Assembly (NCBI RefSeq): GCF_009765365.1
Contig: NZ_VTOM01000018.1
Span: 1 to 64,000, forward strand
Reading direction: 5' to 3'
Source of the DNA: Antarcticirhabdus aurantiaca
GTDB taxonomy: Bacteria; Pseudomonadota; Alphaproteobacteria; Rhizobiales; Rhizobiaceae
DNA: 64,000 bases
Both the position numbers and the translations under genes were made by a program. Shown in pieces: positions 57,734-64,000 of this stretch. The notes under the pieces are model-generated. The model was not told the origin of the DNA and did not search any database. It saw only the letters and a list, made by a program, of their open reading frames with translations. Position 1 is the stretch's first letter. The number at the start of each line of letters is the position of its first letter.

Positions 57734-58990
57734 TCAGCCGAGGCTCCTGGCGAGAGCCGGCGTCGGCCAGCAGGTTTCCGGCCGTCCGCTCTTCGCCTCG
57801 AAGGCGCCGATGGAGCGGCGGGTCTTGAAGCCGGCGAGGCCGTCGACGCTGCCGACGTCGTAGCCAAGCGCCACGAGGCGTTGCTGCATGCGGTAGACGT
57901 CGCCGCGCGTCATGGCGCCGCCCGGCGGGGTCTGCCAGGGCGCGCGGAAGGGCTTGGCCCCAGCCATCCGGTCGGCGAGGTGGCCGACGAAGAGGGCGTA
58001 GAGGTCGGAGTTGTTGTAGGCCTTGATGACGTAGAAGTTCGGCGTGGCGACAAAAGCGGGGCCGAAGCGGCCAGCGGGCATCAGGACGTGGCCGGTGCCG
58101 GCGAGCTCGCGCTCGGGGAAGGGGCGGCCGGACACGCGGGCGGCGCCGGCCGAAACCAGCTGGCGGATGGTGCGCGATACGTCCGGGCCTTCGGTGGCGC
58201 AGGACAGGCCGGCGGGAATCGTCGCCTCGAAGCCCCAGTCGCGCCCCGGCTGCCAGCCGGACTGGCGCAGGTAGTTGGCGATCGAGGCGAGGGCGTCGGG
58301 CACCGAGTCCCAGATGTCCTTGCGCCCGTCGCCGTCGAAGTCGACGGCGAGCTGGAGGTACTTGGTCGGCATGAACTGCGGCTGGCCGAGCGCGCCGGCC
58401 CAGGACGAGCGCATCTTGGAGGCCGGCAGGTGCCCCTCCGCCGCGATGCGCAGCGCCGCCAGAAGCTCCTCGCGGAACATGGCCTTGCGACGCGACAGGT
58501 GCGCCTTCGTCGCCAGCACCCGGAAGGCGTCGTGGCGGATGTCGGCGGTGCCGAAGGCGGATTCGCGGCCCCAGATCGCGACGACGATCGGCGCGGGCAC
58601 GCCGTAGGCGGCCTCGATACGGGCCAGAACGGCGCGGTGCTCGGCGAGAAGAGCGCGGCCGCGGGCGGCGGTGCCGGCGAGCGCCTTTTCCGACATGTAG
58701 GCGGCGGGGCTCTTGAACTCGGCCTGGGCGTTGAACTCGGCCACGGCGCCGTCGTCGCCCGGCTTGACGAGGTCGGGAAGGCTCATGTCGGGCGTGAGAC
58801 CGCCCAGCGCGTCGTCGAGGACGCTGTCGGGCACGCCCTGCGCCCGCGCCGCTGGGCGGATGTCGCGGTCGAGAAAGGCGCGGAAGGAGCGCTGCACGTC
58901 GGCGGATTGAGCCTGCGCGGCGGGTGCGGAAACGAGAAGCAGGGCGGCGACAGCAGCCGCGGAGAGCCAGGAGCGGCGGATCATCGTCAT
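57734..58990 (-). CDS. Lytic murein transglycosylase, MltB-like, with peptidoglycan-binding domain
   Basis: The 418-residue exported enzyme has a signal peptide (about 1-27, cut after AQAQ), an SLT_2/MltB catalytic region (about 35-325) with the catalytic glutamate in AIWGRESAFG and SSWAGALGQPQFMPTKYLQL, and a C-terminal peptidoglycan-binding domain (DVYRMQQRLVALGYDVGSVD). It cleaves glycan strands to 1,6-anhydro products. The start at 58990 is preferred over 59122, which adds Arg-rich noise. Confidence 0.93.
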   Translation of the reverse strand: MTMIRRSWLSAAAVAALLLVSAPAAQAQSADVQRSFRAFLDRDIRPAARAQGVPDSVLDDALGGLTPDMSLPDLVKPGDDGAVAEFNAQAEFKSPAAYMSEKALAGTAARGRALLAEHRAVLARIEAAYGVPAPIVVAIWGRESAFGTADIRHDAFRVLATKAHLSRRKAMFREELLAALRIAAEGHLPASKMRSSWAGALGQPQFMPTKYLQLAVDFDGDGRKDIWDSVPDALASIANYLRQSGWQPGRDWGFEATIPAGLSCATEGPDVSRTIRQLVSAGAARVSGRPFPERELAGTGHVLMPAGRFGPAFVATPNFYVIKAYNNSDLYALFVGHLADRMAGAKPFRAPWQTPPGGAMTRGDVYRMQQRLVALGYDVGSVDGLAGFKTRRSIGAFEAKSGRPETCWPTPALARSLG

Positions 58991-59328
58991 GGCGCGTGTC
59001 GTCCTCGATCGGTCTCGTTCCCGGACCCATCCCGCCCTGCGCTTGCGGCAGGCTGATGGCGCCGGCTCCCTCACCGAATCGTCATTCCTCGCTCTTCCTC
59101 GCAGTCCCTGCCATGTCGCCATCCTGGCCTTGCGCCGGAGTGCATTCCAGACCGCCGGACGTGGCCGGAGCGGCGGATCGGTGGACGCGGGTCACCGGCT
59201 GGTTCAGTCATGACGAGCGCGGAAGACATGGACCCCGGGTCGAGCCCGGAATGACGGAGTGGTGGGAGGAGCGGGGCGCCTGAGGTGCTGGAGCCGGCCT
59301 TATCGAAGTCTGCAGGAGCCCTGAGCCA
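58991..59328. repeat. Gene-free stretch with a palindromic intergenic repeat
   Basis: No ORF or promoter is convincing in these 338 bases. At 59227-59257 lies CATGGACCCCGGG then TCGAG then CCCGGAATGACGG, a 5-bp stem (59235-59239 with 59245-59249) with TCGAG loop. Sequences of the form rATGGACCCCGGG-N5-CCCGGAATGACG are common intergenic palindromes in alphaproteobacteria. The sequence ATGACGAGCGCGGA just before it may be a degraded flank. Confidence 0.55.
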
Positions 59329-59934
59329 TCAAACGCTCGTGCGCGCCCGCATCGCGGCCGACAGCGTGCCCTCGTCGAGATAGTCGAGCTCGCCGCCGAC
59401 GGGGACGCCGTGAGCGAGGCGGGTGACGCGAACGTCCAGGCCCTCGATGCGGTCCATGATGTAGTGCGCGGTCGACTGGCCCTCGACGGTGGCGTTGACG
59501 GCGAGCACCATCTCCTTGACGCCGCCGTCCGCCACGCGCTCGACGAGGCGGTCGATCGACAGGTCCTCCGGGCCGACGCCTTCCAGCGGCGACAGAACGC
59601 CGCCGAGGACGTGGTAGGCGGCGTTGAGCGCCTTCGCCCGTTCCAGCGCCCAAAGGTCGGAGACGTCCTCGACCACCACCACCGTCGACTGGTCGCGGGC
59701 GGGGTCGGAGCAGATCGTGCAAGGGTCGCGCGTGTCGATGTTGCCGCAGTTGGAGCAGACGGTGACGGTGCGCAGCGCCTCGTCCATCGCTGCGGACAAG
59801 GGCGCGAGGAGCTGCTCGCGACGCTTGACGAGGTGGAGCGCCGCCCGGCGGGCGGAGCGGGGACCGAGGCCCGGAAGCTTGGCGAGAAGCTGGATCAGCT
59901 TCTCGATCTCCGGGCCGGCGATGGGCTTTGCCAT
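59329..59934 (-). CDS. recR: Recombination protein RecR
   Basis: The 201-residue protein has the helix-hairpin-helix [20 protein letters not shown], a C4 zinc finger ([16 protein letters not shown], then CSD) and a Toprim domain ([40 protein letters not shown]). With RecO and RecF it loads RecA at gaps. The spacing of 22 bp after ybaB and 43 bp between ybaB and dnaX supports the usual dnaX-ybaB-recR operon. Confidence 0.97.
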   Translation of the reverse strand: MAKPIAGPEIEKLIQLLAKLPGLGPRSARRAALHLVKRREQLLAPLSAAMDEALRTVTVCSNCGNIDTRDPCTICSDPARDQSTVVVVEDVSDLWALERAKALNAAYHVLGGVLSPLEGVGPEDLSIDRLVERVADGGVKEMVLAVNATVEGQSTAHYIMDRIEGLDVRVTRLAHGVPVGGELDYLDEGTLSAAMRARTSV

Positions 59935-59956
59935 GGATGCGGAACGCGTCTTTCGA

Positions 59957-60280
59957 TCAGAACGGGAACTTCATGCCGCCCGGCAGCTGCAGCCCCTCGG
60001 TCAGGGCCGCGGTCTTCTCCTGGAGCATCAGGTCGAGGCGCTGCTTGGCGTCGTTGTGGGCGGCGAGAACGAGATCCTCCAGGATCTCCTTCTCCTCGGG
60101 CTTGGCGAGGGACCCGTCGATCGCGATGGCCGTCATCTCGCCCTTGCCGCTCAGCGTCACGGAAACGAGGCCGCCGCCGGACTGGCCGGTGACGGTGGCG
60201 CTGGCGATCTCCTCCTGGAGACCGGCCATCTTCTCCTGCATGGCTTTCGCCTGCTTCATCATGCCCATCAGGTCTTTCAT
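59957..60280 (-). CDS. YbaB/EbfC-family nucleoid-associated protein
   Basis: The 107-residue protein begins [20 protein letters not shown], the amphipathic helix of YbaB, and continues [20 protein letters not shown] and [20 protein letters not shown]. YbaB dimers bind DNA and are almost always encoded between dnaX and recR, as here. The start at 60280 matches the family; upstream in-frame sequence is noise. Confidence 0.96.
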   Translation of the reverse strand: MKDLMGMMKQAKAMQEKMAGLQEEIASATVTGQSGGGLVSVTLSGKGEMTAIAIDGSLAKPEEKEILEDLVLAAHNDAKQRLDLMLQEKTAALTEGLQLPGGMKFPF

Positions 60281-60323
60281 GGGGGCCTCCTTCTGGAAGG
60301 GGGTGGGATGGCGTGACGCGGGA

Positions 60324-62378
60324 TCAGCGCTCGCCATAGGGATCGGGTTCCCAGCCGGAGCCGAACTCGTCGTCGGACTCCTCGACCGGCGCCAGGACGT
60401 CGCCGCGGCCGTGAAGCGAAACATTCGCCTCGCCGTCGCCGTCGCCGTCGCCCTCGGCGTCCGTGTCGGTCTCGGCTTCGGCCTCCGCCACGATGTCCGC
60501 GATGTCGGCCACGGTCTCCGGCGGAGGCGCGGGGGCGCGCTCGCGAACGTCGCGGATCACCGCGCCGGGAAAGGCGGCGAGGATCGCGGCGACCTCGGGG
60601 TCCTCGGCGGCCTTGGCGAGGCGCGCGGCTTTTTCCGCTTCCTCGATCTCGAAGAGCGTCGGCGCGTCGCCGGCCGAGACCGACACCATCCAGTGGCGGC
60701 CGGTCCAGTCCCGCAGGCGCCGCTGGAGGTCGCCCGGCAGGGTCGCGGGCGCGCCGTCGGCCAGCGCGATCGACAGGCGGCCGGGCCCGATGGAGACGGG
60801 GCGCAGCCAGCGGCGGATCGCGACGCGCATGAAGCTGTCGCGCTTGGTCTCGGCGAGGCGGGCGAGGTCGGCCAGCGAGGCGATGTCCTCAGCCTCCGCC
60901 TCGGGCTCCGGCTGCGGCGCGGGACGGGGCGCGCCCTGCGGCTGGGCGCCGCCGCCGATCGCGGCGAGGCGCGGGCGGGTCTCGCCGAGGCGCGGCTGGG
61001 GGGCCATGCCCTGCGTCTGCGGCGCCGCGGCGACGCTCGCCTGCAAGGCGGCGCGCGGTCCCGGGCTCGGCGGAGCGGCCATGGCGGGCAGCGGCGCCCC
61101 CGCGCCGGCTGCGGCGTTCAGCGGCGGGCGCGGCGGCGCATCGCCGGGCAGGCGTGGGCTCGGGGACGAGCCGCCGCCAGCGGGAAGGTCGGCGAAGGCG
61201 TCGGTTTCGCCGGCGCGGTAGCGGCGCAGCAGCTCCTCGGGGCCGGGCAGGTCGGCCGCGTAGGCGATGCGGATCAGCGCCATCTCGGCGGCCTGGCGCG
61301 GCGAGGCGGCGCCGCGCGCTTCCTCGATCGCCTTGAGGAGCATCTGCCAGACCTGGCTGAGCGCCCGGATCGAGAGCGTTCGCGCGAAGGCGAGGCCGCG
61401 CTCGGCCTCGGCCGGCGAGAGCGAGGCGTCGGTGGCGGCCTCCGGAACGAAGCGGAGCGTCGTCACGAGATGGGTGAAGTCGGCGAGGTCCGCCAGCACC
61501 ACGATGGGGTCGGCGCCGCCGTTGTACTGGTCGCGCAGCATGGTCAGCGCGCGCGGCGCGCGGCCGGCCATGACCTCCTCGAAGAGGTCGATGACGCGGG
61601 CGCGGTCGGCAAGGCCGAGCATATCGCGCACGGGCTGCGCCTCGATGCGCCCCGCTCCGTGGGCGATGGCCTGATCGGTCAGCGACAGGGCGTCGCGCAC
61701 CGAGCCCTCGGCGGCGCGCGCGATGAGGCGCAGCGCTTCGTCCTCGGCCGGCACGCTTTCCTTCTCGGCGATGCTCTTGAGATGGGCGATGAGGGTGCCG
61801 GCCTCGACGCGGCGCAGGTCGAAACGCTGGCAACGCGACAGGACCGTGACCGGGACCTTGCGGATCTCGGTCGTGGCGAAGACGAACTTGGCGTGCTCGG
61901 GCGGCTCCTCCAGCGTCTTCAGCAGGCCGTTGAAGGCCTGCGTCGACAGCATGTGGACCTCGTCGATGATCGTCACCTTGTAGCGCGCCGAGAGCGGCTT
62001 GTAGCGGACTTGCGCGATGATCTCGCGGATGTCGTCGATACCGGTGTGCGAGGCCGCGTCCATCTCGACGACGTCGACGTGCCGGCCTTCCATGATCGCC
62101 TGATCGTGGATGCCAGGCGTCGTCATGTGGATGGTCGGCTGCTTGATCGCGTCCGTCTCGTAGTTGAGAGCGCGGGCGAGGATGCGGGCCGTGGTGGTCT
62201 TGCCCACCCCACGCACGCCCGTCAGCATCCAGGCTTGCGCGATGCGGCCGGTCTCGAAGGCATTGGTGAGGGTGCGCACCATCGGCTCCTGGCCGATGAG
62301 ATCGTCGAAGGAGCGCGGACGGTACTTGCGGGCGAGGACGCGGTAGGAGCCAGTATCGGCGGCGCCGGAATCGCTCAT
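60324..62378 (-). CDS. dnaX: DNA polymerase III subunits gamma/tau, zinc-finger-less
   Basis: The 684-residue clamp-loader ATPase has VLARKYRPRSFDDLIGQEPM, Walker A GVRGVGKTTTARILAR (about 54-69), Walker B VTIIDEVHML and sensor FATTEIRKVPVTVLSRCQRF. The usual C4 zinc finger after the Walker A helix is replaced by YETDAIKQPTIHMTTPGIHD, without cysteines, as in several Rhizobiales. The C-terminal half has a Pro/Ala-rich linker and the tau domain (WMVSVSAGDAPTLFEIEEAE). No obvious slippery A-run for gamma synthesis was seen. Confidence 0.96.
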   Translation of the reverse strand: MSDSGAADTGSYRVLARKYRPRSFDDLIGQEPMVRTLTNAFETGRIAQAWMLTGVRGVGKTTTARILARALNYETDAIKQPTIHMTTPGIHDQAIMEGRHVDVVEMDAASHTGIDDIREIIAQVRYKPLSARYKVTIIDEVHMLSTQAFNGLLKTLEEPPEHAKFVFATTEIRKVPVTVLSRCQRFDLRRVEAGTLIAHLKSIAEKESVPAEDEALRLIARAAEGSVRDALSLTDQAIAHGAGRIEAQPVRDMLGLADRARVIDLFEEVMAGRAPRALTMLRDQYNGGADPIVVLADLADFTHLVTTLRFVPEAATDASLSPAEAERGLAFARTLSIRALSQVWQMLLKAIEEARGAASPRQAAEMALIRIAYAADLPGPEELLRRYRAGETDAFADLPAGGGSSPSPRLPGDAPPRPPLNAAAGAGAPLPAMAAPPSPGPRAALQASVAAAPQTQGMAPQPRLGETRPRLAAIGGGAQPQGAPRPAPQPEPEAEAEDIASLADLARLAETKRDSFMRVAIRRWLRPVSIGPGRLSIALADGAPATLPGDLQRRLRDWTGRHWMVSVSAGDAPTLFEIEEAEKAARLAKAAEDPEVAAILAAFPGAVIRDVRERAPAPPPETVADIADIVAEAEAETDTDAEGDGDGDGEANVSLHGRGDVLAPVEESDDEFGSGWEPDPYGER

Positions 62379-62546
62379 CGGGCGGAGCCTTTCAAGCCGT
62401 CGCCTCGGCCCGGGCGCGCCGACGCGGGGGCTTCGTCAGAAACATGCGGAAGGAAAACGGCTCGCCTCATCGGCTCCGGTTGTGACGGCTCGGGGGGCGA
62501 GGCGCAAGCCCCGAATCCGCGGGTGGAGACGGGGCAAACGAGCGCG

Positions 62547-62939
62547 CTAGTCCTCGGACCGGCCGTCGGACGGGCGGTCGCGCTCGTAGCGATGGGCGAG
62601 GGGAAAGGGCGGGAGCCAGGTCTCGCGGCGCACCGTCCAGCTCTCGTAGGTGGGCGTGAAGACGTTCGCGGCATCGAGGGCGCCGAGGCTGATCTCGACC
62701 TCGTCGCCGGTGCGGGCGAAGACCGAGGAGCCGCAGCGGGGGCAGAAATGGCGGCCGGCATAGGCGCGGGTCTCGCCTTCGATCGCGACGGCGTCCTCGG
62801 GAAAGATGGCCGAGGCGTGAAACGGCGCGCCGTTGTGCTTGCGGCAGTCGAGGCAGTGGCACAGGCCGACGCGAAAGGGGCGGCCCGTCGCGACGAAGCG
62901 GACCTCGCCGCACAGGCAGCCGCCGGTGAAACGCTCCAT
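62547..62939 (-). CDS. GFA family (CENP-V/GFA domain) zinc protein
   Basis: The 130-residue protein binds zinc through GGCLCGEVRF, LCHCLDCRKHNGAPF and HFCPRCGSSVF, the complete cysteine set of the glutathione-dependent formaldehyde-activating/CENP-V fold. Members act on glutathione adducts or related thiols, but most have no proven activity. The start at 62939 matches the family. It lies between dnaX and the SRP RNA. Confidence 0.92.
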   Translation of the reverse strand: MERFTGGCLCGEVRFVATGRPFRVGLCHCLDCRKHNGAPFHASAIFPEDAVAIEGETRAYAGRHFCPRCGSSVFARTGDEVEISLGALDAANVFTPTYESWTVRRETWLPPFPLAHRYERDRPSDGRSED

Positions 62940-63151
62940 GGGGCACCTTCTTCGGCTTCGGATGAGGCGCCGAGGGTATCATCGGCGCGCGCCGCGTCCA
63001 CGGGGAGGGCGCATCGGTCGCTGGCAAAACCGTTTGACGGCATCCAATAATTTTGGCGCGCAGGCGTCCGGCCGCGCCTTGGCGAGAGGCCCGAACGAGA
63101 AGCGCCCGCGCGGGAATGCCGCCGGGCGCTTGTCTCGATCGTCTCGATGAC

Positions 63152-63253
63152 GGGTGGGAGGCTGGCACGATGACCCGTGCCGGAGCTCGTTGGGGCTGCT
63201 TCCTTCCGGACCTGACCCGGTTGGCGAGTGGCTCGTCCACCACCAACCTCCCG
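63152..63253 (-). ncRNA. ffs: Signal recognition particle RNA (4.5S, small bacterial type)
   Basis: On the minus strand the apex reads GTCAGGTCCGGAAGGAAGCA followed by GCC, the invariant domain IV with the GGAA tetraloop and asymmetric loop bound by Ffh. The ends pair: GGGAGGTTGG at the 5' side with CCAGCCTCCC at the 3' side, giving the expected long hairpin of about 100 bases. It targets signal-bearing nascent proteins with Ffh and FtsY. Its position upstream of dnaX is usual in this order. The 3' end is estimated. Confidence 0.95.
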
Positions 63254-63259
63254 GCGCTT

Positions 63260-63288
63260 CATATCGTCTCTCGCGGCCCTAATTGCAA
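63260..63288 (-). promoter_or_regulatory. Sigma-70-type promoter of ffs
   Basis: On the minus strand a -35 box TTGCAA (63283-63288), 17-bp spacer and -10 box GATATG (63260-63265) place the start near 63253, just before the SRP RNA 5' stem. Confidence 0.75.
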
Positions 63289-63323
63289 GCACCGCTTTTC
63301 TCATGAGGAGGGACGGAGCCGGC

Positions 63324-63737
63324 ATGCGGGCCTTCGAACTCGATTCTCGGCTTGCCGCCGACACGCTTTCCGTCGCCCCGCTCGGGCTTTGCCAGCTCCG
63401 GCTGATGAACGACCGGCGCTGGCCCTGGCTGATCCTCGTGCCGCAGCGCGTGGAGATCACGGAATTCCACGACCTCAGGCCGCTCGATCAGGCCATGCTG
63501 ACCTTCGAGCTGGGCCTCGTGTCGAAGGCGTTCAAGCAGATGGTCCGGGCCGACAAGATCAACATCGGCATGATCGGCAACCGCGTGTCGATGTTCCACT
63601 GCCACGTCGTGGCGCGCATGACGGACGATCCCAACTGGCCCGATCCGGTCTGGGGGCATGGCGCGCGCGAGCCCTACGGGGCGGAGGAGGGCGAAGCGCT
63701 GGTGCGGCGCGTCGCGGACGCGGTGTTGTCGTCGTGA
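63324..63737 (+). CDS. HIT-domain protein
   Basis: The 137-residue protein belongs to a HIT subgroup common in alphaproteobacteria. It shows LCQLRLMNDRRWPWLILVPQ, the helix FELGLVSKAFKQMVRADKIN and the histidine motif MFHCHVVARMTDDPNWPDPV. The triad reads H-x-H-V-V with Cys between the histidines. Nucleotide binding is likely but hydrolase activity uncertain. The ATG at 63324 has GGAG five bases upstream; the ATG at 63303 is an alternative adding seven residues. The stop overlaps the nudC start (GTGA). Confidence 0.9.
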   Translation: MRAFELDSRLAADTLSVAPLGLCQLRLMNDRRWPWLILVPQRVEITEFHDLRPLDQAMLTFELGLVSKAFKQMVRADKINIGMIGNRVSMFHCHVVARMTDDPNWPDPVWGHGAREPYGAEEGEALVRRVADAVLSS

Positions 63738-64000
63738 GCGCGGCGGCGGACGGCGGGCGCATGGGCTTTGCCGGCGCGGGCCCGGTGCGCAATCTGGAGC
63801 ATCGGCCGGCCGAGGCGCTGACGACCGCGCTGGAGGACACGCGCGCGGCCTATTTCCTGCGCGATGCGGCGGGGCGTTGGCTGACCGGCCGCGGCGGGGC
63901 GCGCTTCTCGCGCGGCGAGGCGGAAGGGCTGGGTGCCGACCTTACGGCGACCGACGAGGTGCTGCTTCTCGGCGAAGGGGCGGACGGCGCGCCGCTCCTG
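63734..64000 (+). CDS. nudC: NAD(+)/NADH pyrophosphatase NudC, N-terminal part (partial)
   Basis: Only the first 89 residues lie in the window, starting with GTG overlapping the HIT stop. MGFAGAGPVRNLEHRPAEAL and RAAYFLRDAAGRWLTGRG are typical of the NUDIX-like N-terminal domain of alphaproteobacterial NudC, and the GADGAPLL end matches the strand before the zinc finger. The catalytic NUDIX box is beyond the right edge, so the call rests on the N-terminus and the conserved HIT-nudC coupling. Confidence 0.7.
   Translation, partial: MSAAADGGRMGFAGAGPVRNLEHRPAEALTTALEDTRAAYFLRDAAGRWLTGRGGARFSRGEAEGLGADLTATDEVLLLGEGADGAPLL

Overview
The window is high-GC DNA from an alphaproteobacterium, most likely order Hyphomicrobiales (Rhizobiales), perhaps near Aurantimonadaceae or Methylobacteriaceae; the family is only a guess. 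The evidence is the gene order ffs-dnaX-ybaB-recR, the CycM-like cytochrome next to kdsB-pheA, a DnaX without its zinc-finger cysteines, a UvrB with long added ends, and a complete Tad/Flp pilus locus. No tRNA or 16S/23S/5S rRNA gene was seen; the SRP RNA gene is present.

Layout. 1-3227 is an accessory, clearly AT-richer patch. A partial IS630-type element runs off the left edge. It has removed the front of a haem-oxygenase-like di-iron oxidase gene, which is followed in a coupled series by an Nmad2/PUA-like gene, an HTH-ImmA/IrrE metallopeptidase and a DUF3368-type PIN nuclease. 3236-20425 is core genome: uvrB, cell-envelope LysM and extensin-like proteins, a SemiSWEET, a methyltransferase, a flotillin/YqiJ pair, a thioesterase, an EamA transporter, sodC, aspartate aminotransferase, ettA, RNase T2 and a lipase-like hydrolase. 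20426-20870 holds a probable small RNA with an exposed CCUCCUCCC loop behind a Pho-box-like sequence. 20871-28281 carries a LysM-Ig protein, an MsbA-like exporter, rpmE, two tiny disordered proteins and nucleoside salvage genes (deoB-add, upp).

28327-40705 is the Tad pilus locus. Two TadE-like pseudopilins and a CpaC-N-like protein diverge from two tandem flp pilins and cpaABCDEF-tadBC, with the TPR lipoprotein tadD convergent at the end. 40850-43113 encodes an M17 aminopeptidase coupled to an NlpC/P60 hydrolase. 43145-53612 (minus strand) is a long run with a yej-type oligopeptide importer (two YejA-type binding proteins, YejB, YejE, YejF). A three-gene cassette (unknown, antitoxin-like, PIN toxin) is spliced by overlapping codons between yejE and yejF; downstream are a NUDIX hydrolase and a 2-hydroxyacid reductase.

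53825-64000 returns to core functions: an unusual two-haem membrane cytochrome c, kdsB-pheA, a small exported protein, an MltB-like transglycosylase, recR, ybaB, dnaX, a GFA-type protein, the SRP RNA, and HIT-nudC running off the right edge.

The most novel candidates are the IS-linked Nmad2/ImmA/PIN cassette, the PIN cassette embedded inside the yej operon, and the Pho-box-linked anti-Shine-Dalgarno small RNA.
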